From Aureisphaera sp963669405 (lineage in GTDB: Bacteria; Bacteroidota; Bacteroidia; Flavobacteriales; Flavobacteriaceae), in the NCBI GenBank assembly GCA_963669405.2, contig CAXXHF010000003.1, positions 62,001 through 126,000 on the forward strand: DNA of 64,000 nt. The letters run 5' to 3'. Positions 8,573 through 15,970 of this stretch are shown here, piece after piece (the first letter of the stretch is position 1; the number at the start of each line of letters is the position of its first letter). The position numbers and the translations under genes were made by a program. The notes beneath the pieces were generated by a model that worked only from the letters and a program-made list of their open reading frames with translations, was not told the DNA's origin and made no database searches.

Positions 8573-9301
8573 TTATTCCAAAATTTCGACAGTAATGTAT
8601 ACATTTTGCAATGGCCAATCACCCTCATCATGCGGAAGGTTGGCAATGGTTTCCACAACCTCCATTCCTTTTGTGACTTTCCCGAAAATGGTATAATTAT
8701 CATTTAAGTGACCAGTAGATGATTGTGGCCCTAAAAAAATGAAGAACTCAAATGGAGCAGTTCTTTTATCTGGATTTTCACGGTATTCTTTAGAACCGGA
8801 AACGGTACCGTATTTGTGCCTTCGTCCATTGTCTAATTCGGCAGGTAACAGGTATTTTCCTCCTAATTTGCTCCGCTTACGTGGTGTAGATACTAAGTCA
8901 CTATTTCCAGCTTGAATGATGAAGTTGGGGACAACCCTATGAAAAAAAGTACCATCAAAGTACTTCTGTTTTACCAAATAAATAAAATTAGCCCTGTGCA
9001 AAGGAGTATCCTTATACAATTCGATATCAATTTCTCCATGAGTTGTAGTGATCCGAACTTTGGTTTCTGGGTTTTCTTTACCATATTCGGTAAGGAAATC
9101 CACTACATTTTCATTGGTGATTTTGGGATAGGTAATGGTTTTTTCTGAAGAAGCTGCTTCTTTATTTTCTGAAACAGTGTCTTTTACCTCGGCTCCAACT
9201 TCTTTTGAATCACCTACTTTTTCTTGGGAAGTCTTTTTGCTATCTTCACAGCTTATTAGGGCCATAAAGGCAATACAGACAAAAGAAAACCAGAATTTCA
9301 T
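8573..9301 (-). CDS. Cyclophilin-type peptidylprolyl isomerase lipoprotein
   Basis: A 242-residue protein if started at MKFWFSFVCIAFMALISCED; the frame stays open upstream to 9391, but only this start gives a lipoprotein signal with lipobox LISC and Cys18. After a charged linker of about 60 residues comes a cyclophilin domain with TTHGEIDIELYKDTPLHRAN, FFHRVVPNFIIQAGN and NYTIFGKVTKGMEVVETI. These match the cyclophilin core, including the FHR and FxxQxG residues. It would catalyse prolyl cis-trans isomerisation at the periplasmic face of a membrane. The start lies only two bases from the start of the divergent Nudix gene. Confidence 0.9.
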   Translation of the reverse strand: MKFWFSFVCIAFMALISCEDSKKTSQEKVGDSKEVGAEVKDTVSENKEAASSEKTITYPKITNENVVDFLTEYGKENPETKVRITTTHGEIDIELYKDTPLHRANFIYLVKQKYFDGTFFHRVVPNFIIQAGNSDLVSTPRKRSKLGGKYLLPAELDNGRRHKYGTVSGSKEYRENPDKRTAPFEFFIFLGPQSSTGHLNDNYTIFGKVTKGMEVVETIANLPHDEGDWPLQNVYITVEILE

Positions 9302-9303
9302 AA

Positions 9304-9945
9304 ATGCAATTTTCAGAGTTTTTAAAACAGAGTGTAAATGTAAAAAAAATGGAGCTTCCAGGTGAAGATTATCATTTACGAATGGCTCCAATACAACGAT
9401 TGTTAGAACTTAAACAAAAAGCTCGAGAAATGAAAACGGCTAAGAAAGCTGGGGTTTTATGTCTTTTTTACCCCAACAGAGCTGGTGAGACCTACTTTGC
9501 GCTCATATTAAGAAAAACCTACAAGGGAGTGCATTCAGCACAAGTGGGCTTCCCTGGAGGGAAGAAAGAGGAAGAGGACGCGTCTATGCAAGATACTGCT
9601 TTGAGAGAAACCCAAGAAGAAGTGGGAGTTGCTACTAGTGATATTACGGTGATGAAGGAACTTACCGAAATTTACATACCTCCAAGCAATTTTTTTGTAC
9701 AACCATTTTTTGGGATTACCCATACTACGCCTGCATTTGTACCTCAAGAAGAAGAAGTGGAAGCTATGATAGAAGTTCCTTTAAAAGAATTCATGGATGA
9801 TGCAGTTAAAATAACAAAAACATTGACTACTAGTTACGCCAAAGAGATAGAAGTTCCTGCATTTCAATTACAGGGACATGTTGTTTGGGGAGCTACGGCT
9901 ATGATGCTCAATGAAGTACGTGAAATATTGAAAAGGCTAAGCTAA
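9304..9945 (+). CDS. Nudix hydrolase, probable CoA pyrophosphatase
   Basis: A 213-residue Nudix protein. The core carries FALILRKTYKGVHSAQVGFPGG followed by REТQEEVGV-type Nudix residues (Arg-Glu-x-x-Glu-Glu-x-Gly-Val). The LxLR...GxHxxQxxFPGG pattern is the extra signature of CoA pyrophosphatases (NudL/NUDT7-like), which cleave CoA to 3',5'-ADP and phosphopantetheine. The N-terminus MQFSEFLKQSVNVKK fits related flavobacterial proteins, so the first ATG is kept. The C-terminal YAKEIEVPAF and HVVWGATAMML segments are also typical of this subgroup. Its start is two bases from the divergent cyclophilin start, so each promoter must lie inside the other gene's 5' region. Confidence 0.88.
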   Translation: MQFSEFLKQSVNVKKMELPGEDYHLRMAPIQRLLELKQKAREMKTAKKAGVLCLFYPNRAGETYFALILRKTYKGVHSAQVGFPGGKKEEEDASMQDTALRETQEEVGVATSDITVMKELTEIYIPPSNFFVQPFFGITHTTPAFVPQEEEVEAMIEVPLKEFMDDAVKITKTLTTSYAKEIEVPAFQLQGHVVWGATAMMLNEVREILKRLS

Positions 9946-10026
9946 GTTTGCTTTTTTACTATCTTTACCGCCCGATTTTGTAATCTTTACCTAGGGTAGA
10001 CGACACAATCCTAATAATTAAATTAT

Positions 10027-10830
10027 ATGGGGCTCTTTAAGCAAAACCCTTTTGGACATATTCTCTTTTTAAAGCTTTGGTTAATCCGAATCCTAGGGGC
10101 TTTGACCCACAGAAGATTCAAAGGATTTAATCAATTACAAATAGAAGGAAGTGAAATAATAAAGAACTTGCCAGATACCAATGTCCTATTTGTATCTAAC
10201 CATCAAACCTATTTTGCAGATGTTGTTTCCATGTTTCATGTCTTTAATGCTAGTTTAAGTGGTCGTACAGACAGTATTAAAAACATAGGGTATTTATGGA
10301 GGCCTAAACTAAATATCTATTTTGTGGCCGCCAAGGAAACCATGAAGGCTGGTCTTTTACCCAAAATCCTTGCCTATGCAGGTTCAGTGAGTATTGAGAG
10401 AACATGGCGGGCCGAAGGGCAAGATGTGAACCGTCAAGTAAAGATGAGCGATGTAAGCAATATTGCTAAAGCACTTCAAGATGGTTGGGTAATCACATTT
10501 CCGCAAGGAACTACAAAACCCTGGAAACCCATACGTCGAGGTACAGCTCATATTATAAAAAGGAACAAACCACTAGTAGTGCCAATCGTGATAGATGGAT
10601 TTAGGCGTTCTTTTGATAAAAAAGGGATTCGAATTAAAAAACGTGGAATTCTACAGTCCATGGAGATTAAAGAACCTTTGAAAATCGATTATGAAAATGA
10701 TTCTGTAGACAAAATCGTGGAACAATTGGAGTTTGCCATTGAACAACACCCTTCTTTCTTAAAGGTAATTCCTGTTGAAGAACTTAAAAAAGAAGAAGAA
10801 CTCAACAAAACACGCCAATGGAGGTATTAA
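10027..10830 (+). CDS. 1-acyl-sn-glycerol-3-phosphate acyltransferase (PlsC-like)
   Basis: A 267-residue membrane-associated acyltransferase. Motif I reads SNHQTYFAD, with His59 and Asp65; the spacing is HX5D, one residue longer than the usual HX4D. Motif III reads FPQGTT (residues 158-163), in place of the more common FPEGTR. A conserved VVPIVIDGFRRSF segment follows. PlsC-type enzymes acylate lysophosphatidic acid during phospholipid synthesis. From memory these variants are shared by flavobacterial relatives, so activity is plausible, but the substrate may differ. It is convergent with the next gene, with a four-base overlap of stop regions. Confidence 0.8.
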   Translation: MGLFKQNPFGHILFLKLWLIRILGALTHRRFKGFNQLQIEGSEIIKNLPDTNVLFVSNHQTYFADVVSMFHVFNASLSGRTDSIKNIGYLWRPKLNIYFVAAKETMKAGLLPKILAYAGSVSIERTWRAEGQDVNRQVKMSDVSNIAKALQDGWVITFPQGTTKPWKPIRRGTAHIIKRNKPLVVPIVIDGFRRSFDKKGIRIKKRGILQSMEIKEPLKIDYENDSVDKIVEQLEFAIEQHPSFLKVIPVEELKKEEELNKTRQWRY

Positions 10831-11471
10831 ACCTCAATCTTTTTCAATTCCTTGTAATTTCTTTTCAGTCTCCTTAATAACAATCCGTACAGCAACCAGT
10901 AGAATAGAATTAGTAATCCTATTATGAGGACTCCTGCTACAAATTGTCCAATAAAGAAAGAGGAAAAGAAAGTTTCGGGTGGAATAGCTGCATATAGATC
11001 ATCCTGCTTTAGAATATCATAAAGCCTTTCTTTGTTGAAGTAATAAAAAACATTGATCCCTATCATTAACAATGCCGCCATACCTATGTTGTAATACACA
11101 AAATAGCGAACGGTCTTACGGGTTCGTAAAATATTCCCCATAAGTTCCTTTACGGTACTATTCACTTGTATTTTTTGATAATTCTTATAAAAGAGATAAA
11201 TAAAAATAGCTACCACAGAGTAATTCACCACATTAAGAATGATGTATAGGGTCTTTAGTCCCATTTCATTATTAAATTCATTAATGGAATCAGGAATAAA
11301 GAAAGCTAATATGGTCCAGAAGGCAATTTCACATAAACTTATAATCACGATCCATTTTACTATCGATGAGGACTTTTTAAGTAACATCGGATAGATCTGT
11401 TCGGCCGTAAATTTTGGAAACACCTGCTCCCTGGACTGCCACTCTTTTTTTAATGCTTCTAGTTGATCCAT
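10827..11471 (-). CDS. Four-helix membrane protein, partner of ECF sigma factor
   Basis: A 214-residue protein with a soluble N-terminus of about 35 residues (MDQLEALKKEWQSREQVFPK), then four hydrophobic segments near residues 38-58, 75-98, 122-145 and 175-200, and a basic C-terminal tail. It starts four bases after the stop of the ECF sigma gene, so the two are one operon. That position and the short cytosolic N-terminus suggest a membrane anti-sigma role, but no zinc-binding anti-sigma motif (HxxxCxxC) is present. Flavobacterial homologues are sometimes called carotene monooxygenase without support. Function unproven. Confidence 0.6.
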   Translation of the reverse strand: MDQLEALKKEWQSREQVFPKFTAEQIYPMLLKKSSSIVKWIVIISLCEIAFWTILAFFIPDSINEFNNEMGLKTLYIILNVVNYSVVAIFIYLFYKNYQKIQVNSTVKELMGNILRTRKTVRYFVYYNIGMAALLMIGINVFYYFNKERLYDILKQDDLYAAIPPETFFSSFFIGQFVAGVLIIGLLILFYWLLYGLLLRRLKRNYKELKKIEV

Positions 11472-11475
11472 GGTA

Positions 11476-11970
11476 TTAAGGGTTCAATATCGTTCTTAAT
11501 TTTTCTTTAATTCTGTTCATTTTTACTCTTGAGTTAACTTCGGTAATACCCAAAGTAGCTGCAATTTCTCTATAATTCTTGTTCTCCAAATAGAGAAACA
11601 CTAACGCTTTATCAATGTCATTCAATGTCTTTACGGCATCGTACATCAATTTTAGTTGATCTTCCACAGTACTGTCGTAATCTTCTGAAGTTATCTTAAA
11701 ACTGATACCTTCAAAATCTTGGGTCTGTACCTTTCTTTTGTTCTTTCGGTACAGCGTAATGGCAGTATTCAATGCCACCCGATACATCCAAGTACTAAAC
11801 TTGGAATCACCTCTAAATTTTGGATAAGCACGCCAGAGCTGTATGGTTATTTCCTGAAACAAATCATTGTGCGACTCGCTGTCGTGGGTATACAAACGGC
11901 ATATCTTATGCACAATGTTTTGGTTTTGCTCTAGCTGGCTTACAAAACTTTGTTCTAGTTCTTTGGTCAA
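11476..11970 (-). CDS. ECF-type RNA polymerase sigma factor
   Basis: A 164-residue sigma-70 family protein of ECF size. Region 2 is seen in HDLFQEITIQLWRAYPKFRG and FSTWMYRVALNTAITLYRK. Region 4 has a helix-turn-helix near residues 125-155 (YLENKNYREIAATLGITEVN). It lacks sigma regions 1 and 3. ECF factors respond to envelope or extracellular signals and are usually held by a cognate anti-sigma; the downstream membrane protein is the natural candidate. It is divergent from the NDH-2 gene. Confidence 0.9.
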   Translation of the reverse strand: MTKELEQSFVSQLEQNQNIVHKICRLYTHDSESHNDLFQEITIQLWRAYPKFRGDSKFSTWMYRVALNTAITLYRKNKRKVQTQDFEGISFKITSEDYDSTVEDQLKLMYDAVKTLNDIDKALVFLYLENKNYREIAATLGITEVNSRVKMNRIKEKLRTILNP

Positions 11971-12073
11971 TGTTTTTTTGTTAGCTTGTCTAATTAGTGG
12001 AGGGATAAGTTTATTTGTTACAAATTAATATAAAATTAGTATTAAAAAATATCTTTTTCACTTGTCTTAGTCG

Positions 12074-12081
12074 TAAATTTG
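12074..12081 (+). promoter_or_regulatory. Bacteroidota -7 promoter box (TAAATTTG) for NDH-2
   Basis: TAAATTTG at 12074-12081 matches the TAnnTTTG consensus of the Bacteroidota housekeeping sigma factor and lies 17 bp before the ATG at 12099. The -33 region is only a weak T-rich stretch. The box lies inside the longer open frame that begins at 12015, so it favours 12099 as the true start. Confidence 0.5.
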
Positions 12082-12098
12082 TAATACAAGTTTTCTTT

Positions 12099-13382
12099 AT
12101 GAATATTCCCGATAGCCCTTACCCCCGAATCGTTGTAATAGGGGGTGGTTTTGCAGGTATTTCGCTTATTAAGAATCTACGAAATACTCAGGCACAAATT
12201 GTATTATTCGACCGGCGCAACTACCACACATTTCAACCTCTTTTATATCAAGTTTCCACGGCAGGTTTAGAACCTGACTCCATTGCCTATCCATTACGTA
12301 AAATCTTCAGAAAGCATCAGAATTTCCATTTCCGGATGGCAGAAGTGGCCCATGTAGATTTGGAAAAAAAAGAAGTACAGACATCTATAGGTGACCTTTC
12401 TTTCGATTACTTGGTAATTGCAACAGGAACCCGCACTAATTTCTTCGGAAACAAAAGTATAGAAGCTCATAGCATGCCTATGAAGAATGTACCACAAGCT
12501 TTGGATATTAGAAGTTTGATTCTTCAGAATATTGAAAAGGCAGATATTTCTGAAGCCGTTTCCGAAAAAAAACAACTTCTTAATTTCGTCATCGCAGGGG
12601 CAGGACCTACTGGGGTAGAATTGGCAGGCGCGATTGCAGAATTTAGAAAAGGAATTTTGCATAATGACTATCCTTGGTTAAAAAAGGAAGACATGGAAGT
12701 CCATTTGGTAGAAGGATCAGATAGGGTATTGTCTCCTATGAGTACAAAGGCTTCTAAGAATGCACAACGTTCTCTTGAGAAACTTGGGGTACACGTACAC
12801 CTTAACACTTTTGTGAAGGATTATGACGGTACTGTGGTAACCACACAGGATGGAAAATCTTTCAATACCCAAACATTTATTTGGGCAGCTGGAGTTACCG
12901 GAGCGCCCTTAAAAGGGATAGATGGAGATGTTTTGTTGGAGAGATTGAACAGATATAAAGTAAACCGGTTTAACCAAGTGGAAGGGCATGATCATTTATT
13001 TGCTCTAGGAGATATAGCGTATATGGAAACCGAGGCCTATCCCAAGGGACATCCACAAGTCGCTCAACCTGCCATTCAACAAGGAAAACAATTGGCCAAA
13101 AACTTAAAGGCTCAATGGAAAGGCAAAAAAATGAAGCCTTTTGTCTATTTTGATAAGGGAACCATGGCCACGATTGGGCGCAACAAGGCTGTATGTGATA
13201 TAGGTAAACAGTCTTTTGGCGGTGCTTTTGCTTGGTTTTTATGGATGTTTGTCCACCTCTGGTTCTTGGTAGGATTTAGAAATAGGGTAGTTACCTTTTT
13301 CAATTGGACCTACAATTACATTAATTATGATAGGGCAGCACGTCTAATTATACGGCCTTTTAGGAAAATAAATAATAAATAG
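12099..13382 (+). CDS. ndh: Type II NADH:quinone oxidoreductase (NDH-2)
   Basis: A 427-residue flavoprotein. It has an N-terminal FAD-binding Rossmann motif VIGGGFAGISL, a second dinucleotide-binding motif FVIAGAGPTGVELAGAIAEF near residue 170, and the NDH-2 FAD motif FALGDIAYM. The C-terminal FVHLWFLVGFRNRV segment is the amphipathic membrane anchor common to this family. NDH-2 oxidises NADH and reduces menaquinone without pumping protons. The start at 12099 is preferred over the upstream frame opening because a promoter box lies between them and the Rossmann fold begins about 11 residues in. No second respiratory gene is adjacent. Confidence 0.9.
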   Translation: MNIPDSPYPRIVVIGGGFAGISLIKNLRNTQAQIVLFDRRNYHTFQPLLYQVSTAGLEPDSIAYPLRKIFRKHQNFHFRMAEVAHVDLEKKEVQTSIGDLSFDYLVIATGTRTNFFGNKSIEAHSMPMKNVPQALDIRSLILQNIEKADISEAVSEKKQLLNFVIAGAGPTGVELAGAIAEFRKGILHNDYPWLKKEDMEVHLVEGSDRVLSPMSTKASKNAQRSLEKLGVHVHLNTFVKDYDGTVVTTQDGKSFNTQTFIWAAGVTGAPLKGIDGDVLLERLNRYKVNRFNQVEGHDHLFALGDIAYMETEAYPKGHPQVAQPAIQQGKQLAKNLKAQWKGKKMKPFVYFDKGTMATIGRNKAVCDIGKQSFGGAFAWFLWMFVHLWFLVGFRNRVVTFFNWTYNYINYDRAARLIIRPFRKINNK

Positions 13383-13427
13383 AATGAAACTTTTTAGGGG
13401 CGTTTTAAGGTTTCAAATATTTTAAAA

Positions 13428-13730
13428 TCAAGGTTTTCCTAAATAATTATATCCTACTTCTTTAATCCCTAGATGATCCTGTTTCGATTTTCTTTTTTCT
13501 AAAATCCCCTGACTTTCTAAACCAACCAAAATCTCTTTAATTTTTTTGATTTTGTCTTTATTACTTAAAACTAACTTTTGCTCTTGCGTTGGAAAACCTG
13601 TTACTCCTAATATTTTCAGTGGAGTTACAATAAACTCTTTTTTTTGACAGGCTTTTTCAATGATTTTTAGAATCAAATCAGAATCAATATCTTCTATGTT
13701 TGTATCATGTAGTTTTGGAAAAATGCCCAT
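13428..13730 (-). CDS. Hypothetical protein, possible winged-helix fold
   Basis: A 100-residue soluble protein that I do not recognise. It has a central LGVTGFPTQEQKLVLSNKDK region and a C-terminal part (IKEILVGLESQGILEKRKSK, then LGIKEVGYNYLGK) that reads like a recognition helix followed by a beta wing. That suggests a winged helix, but only as inference. It has no signal peptide and stands alone, 28 bp downstream of the small repeat protein gene, in the same orientation. Confidence 0.5.
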   Translation of the reverse strand: MGIFPKLHDTNIEDIDSDLILKIIEKACQKKEFIVTPLKILGVTGFPTQEQKLVLSNKDKIKKIKEILVGLESQGILEKRKSKQDHLGIKEVGYNYLGKP

Positions 13731-13758
13731 AAAAATCTACGTATTCAAATATTAGCTA

Positions 13759-14103
13759 TCAATTCTTAATCGTCACAGGAATCGGACTTCCGTTACTAAT
13801 CCAACCGCCGCCAATTTCGTCAATGTTTACATCCAGTTCATCACTGGTATCAATACTCTTTAGGTTTACCTTCACTTCGTCGTAGGTGTCTACGCTCTTC
13901 AGGTTTACATTTAGTTCATCATAGGTGCTAATGTCTACGATCCTAACATCTATGGTTTCTGCCACTGGAGTTAATTCATTGCTTTCAATTTTGTTTTCTG
14001 AAGCGTACGCTTTTGGAATAATGTCCAAATCCTTGGCTACATTAAAGGTTAAACATACAGCAATAATAGTCAATAGGGTCTTGGTGTAAAGATCTGTTTT
14101 CAT
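13759..14103 (-). CDS. Small membrane-anchored protein with three 13-14-residue VNLKS repeats
   Basis: A 114-residue protein. Starting at MKTDLYTKTLLTIIAVCLTF (14103) gives a clean N-terminal signal or anchor; the frame stays open to 14139, but that would overlap the cyclase gene. Residues 57-96 hold three imperfect repeats: STYDELNVNLKS, DTYDEVKVNLKS and DTSDELDVNIDE. A GGGWISNGSPIPVTI tail closes the protein. The alternating pattern of acidic and hydrophobic residues suggests short beta strands. Similar small proteins occur widely in marine flavobacteria as uncharacterised products. It follows the cyclase gene by about 30 bp and may be cotranscribed with it. Confidence 0.6.
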   Translation of the reverse strand: MKTDLYTKTLLTIIAVCLTFNVAKDLDIIPKAYASENKIESNELTPVAETIDVRIVDISTYDELNVNLKSVDTYDEVKVNLKSIDTSDELDVNIDEIGGGWISNGSPIPVTIKN

Positions 14104-14135
14104 AAGAAAGTATTTAGTTTGATGGAAATAGGGCA

Positions 14136-15236
14136 TCAATTTTCGTTCCGAAAGGTAACCAGTCCAATTTCAGAAGTTTTGCCCTTTAAATGTTGTTTAC
14201 CTAGAGGGTCCCGAACAATTCCTTCGGGGAGTGTAGAGAGTATGCTAGAGAAATCTTCCGAAGCTAGAATAGAAACCCCCAATTCGTTGCATTTGGCTTG
14301 TATACGTGCGGCAGTATTCAACACATCTCCAGAAAAAGCAATATCTCTTTTTATTTGTCCCAGTTCACCCACCATAACAGAACCAAAGTGGTACCCAACT
14401 TTAAACTCAGGAACAACCTCATATTTTTTAAGGTATCTATCCGTTTTTTTTGCAATGAGGGTTTTCATCATATAAAAACAACTCAAGGCATTGGCATTTT
14501 GCAATCCAGATTTCATTTTCCAGGTAATGACAACTTCGTCACCCACGTATTGATAAATTTCCCCGCGTGTTTGTACTACGGCTGGACCAATATCTTTAAA
14601 GAAATCCTTTAAAAAATGAAAGTACTTTTCTTCTCCCAATACTTCTGCAATTCCAGTAGCGTTTTTAATATCTGCAAACATGAAAATACGCCGCTCTCTT
14701 TTAGGGTGAAAATACTTTCCCCTTAGATAATCTGGAAAGACGCCCGGTCCATATTTATCGTTAATCATGAGTACGATTAAGGTACATAGGACGATGAATA
14801 GCCAAATGATGAAGTTCTTATGAAAACGCCATGTGTTAAAAATAAAGCCTGCTTCTTCAATGACTTCACTGTTCCACATTGGTAGCTCAAAATTCACACT
14901 TGCCAAATAAGCAGCTCCAATTAGACTAATAATGATAGAGGTGACACAATAGATCACCACAATAAGCAATACAGCTTTCCAGAAGGCATATTTCCGAAGC
15001 CAATATTCCATTAGATTTACCGTGAGTAATCCGCCAATTATCCCAGCTGAAACAGCCACAACTAAATTGGCCAAAAAGGCGGATCTAAAATCAAAATTAC
15101 TATCTAAAGCCCTTGCATTAGACAATGTGATGATATCATAAAAAAAGATGAGGTTGGCAATAAGGACCCAAGCAATCAAAATCCAAAAAGCCCTTTTCGC
15201 ATAAAAACGTATTCTTCTATTACTGAAGTATCCCAT
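14136..15236 (-). CDS. Membrane-bound class III adenylate/guanylate cyclase
   Basis: A 366-residue protein. Four to five hydrophobic segments fill residues 15-160, and a class III nucleotide cyclase domain fills residues 180-360. Metal-binding aspartates are Asp189 in FMFADIKNAT and Asp233 in YVGDEVVITW. The transition-state pair is present in DVLNTAARIQ (Asn306, Arg311). All core catalytic residues are therefore visible, so an active enzyme is expected; whether it makes cAMP or cGMP is not clear from the sequence. It lies 7 bp downstream of the DUF1801/YdeI-like gene and upstream of the small repeat protein. No cyclic-nucleotide-binding protein is evident nearby. Confidence 0.88.
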   Translation of the reverse strand: MGYFSNRRIRFYAKRAFWILIAWVLIANLIFFYDIITLSNARALDSNFDFRSAFLANLVVAVSAGIIGGLLTVNLMEYWLRKYAFWKAVLLIVVIYCVTSIIISLIGAAYLASVNFELPMWNSEVIEEAGFIFNTWRFHKNFIIWLFIVLCTLIVLMINDKYGPGVFPDYLRGKYFHPKRERRIFMFADIKNATGIAEVLGEEKYFHFLKDFFKDIGPAVVQTRGEIYQYVGDEVVITWKMKSGLQNANALSCFYMMKTLIAKKTDRYLKKYEVVPEFKVGYHFGSVMVGELGQIKRDIAFSGDVLNTAARIQAKCNELGVSILASEDFSSILSTLPEGIVRDPLGKQHLKGKTSEIGLVTFRNEN

Positions 15237-15243
15237 AAGAGGA

Positions 15244-15840
15244 TTAGCAATTTTTGTATTTGTCGTAAAGCCCCACTCCGTCTAGAATCATTGGAGTGAT
15301 TTTTTCTAAACGACTTAACTTGGTAGCCTCTCTTTTGGCTTCCGAAACATATCCTGCATATTCACGTTGCTTTCCGGGGGTTAACTTACTATAGGCATCT
15401 TTAAGTGAGCTGTTTTTCTCAAAAGCTTGTTCCAGTTCTGGAGGGATGGACACTCCTTTTTTTCGTTCCGGTTTTATTTCTTTTCCTGCAAGGCAATTTT
15501 CAATGGCTTCCTGTACATACTCCAGCAATATTTCCTTTTCTATAATTTCTCCTTTGTCTATCCGCCACTGACGTAAAGCTTTGGTTTTGCCTTCTTGAGC
15601 ATTTACTAATTTTTTTTGGAGGTCTTTTAAAAATACACCTTGGTGAAACCAGATACCTAAATGATTTTTAAAAGCGCCAATCCCCAAAATGTTTTTTCCG
15701 TTTAACGTATAGGCCGGAGCTCCCCATTTTATTTCTTCTTTTAATTCGGTACTTGCCAATAACTCCCTCAATTCTTGGATTTCATTGTTCCAACTTGCAT
15801 TTTTGGATATATATTCCTCTACCGTTTTTGAGTATTCCAT
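15244..15840 (-). CDS. DUF1801 / YdeI-like protein
   Basis: A 198-residue cytosolic protein. The N-terminal 110 residues resemble DUF1801 (EEIKWGAPAYTLNGKNILGIGAFKNHLGIWFHQG). The C-terminal part resembles the YdeI/OmpD-associated family (IPPELEQAFEKNSSLKDAYSKLTPGKQREYAGYVSEAKR). The exact function of this family is unknown. It is the first gene of the 15840-13759 minus-strand run and is divergent from the TonB-receptor gene; the LytTR-like operator at 15886 lies between them. The window has two other YdeI-related proteins (37519 and 50882). Confidence 0.75.
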   Translation of the reverse strand: MEYSKTVEEYISKNASWNNEIQELRELLASTELKEEIKWGAPAYTLNGKNILGIGAFKNHLGIWFHQGVFLKDLQKKLVNAQEGKTKALRQWRIDKGEIIEKEILLEYVQEAIENCLAGKEIKPERKKGVSIPPELEQAFEKNSSLKDAYSKLTPGKQREYAGYVSEAKREATKLSRLEKITPMILDGVGLYDKYKNC

Positions 15841-15885
15841 GGTGTGATTATTTGAGTAGTGAAGATACTATATTTTCCTTTTTTT

Positions 15886-15915
15886 ACAGTTCGGGTATAT
15901 AAAATTACAATTCAG
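15886..15915 (+). promoter_or_regulatory. Putative LytTR operator O1 (two half-sites, 21-bp pitch)
   Basis: ACAGTTCGG at 15886-15894 and ACAATTCAG at 15907-15915 form a direct repeat separated by 12 bp. This is the geometry of LytTR-domain sites such as AgrA boxes. A weak -7 box (TAACTTTA, 15936-15943) follows about 20 bp downstream, then the TonB-receptor start at 15971. The same half-sites recur at O2 and O3. Confidence 0.7.
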
Positions 15916-15970
15916 TAAGATTAATGTGACTCATGTAACTTTAGGATCGCATTTTTGACCCATCAAATAA

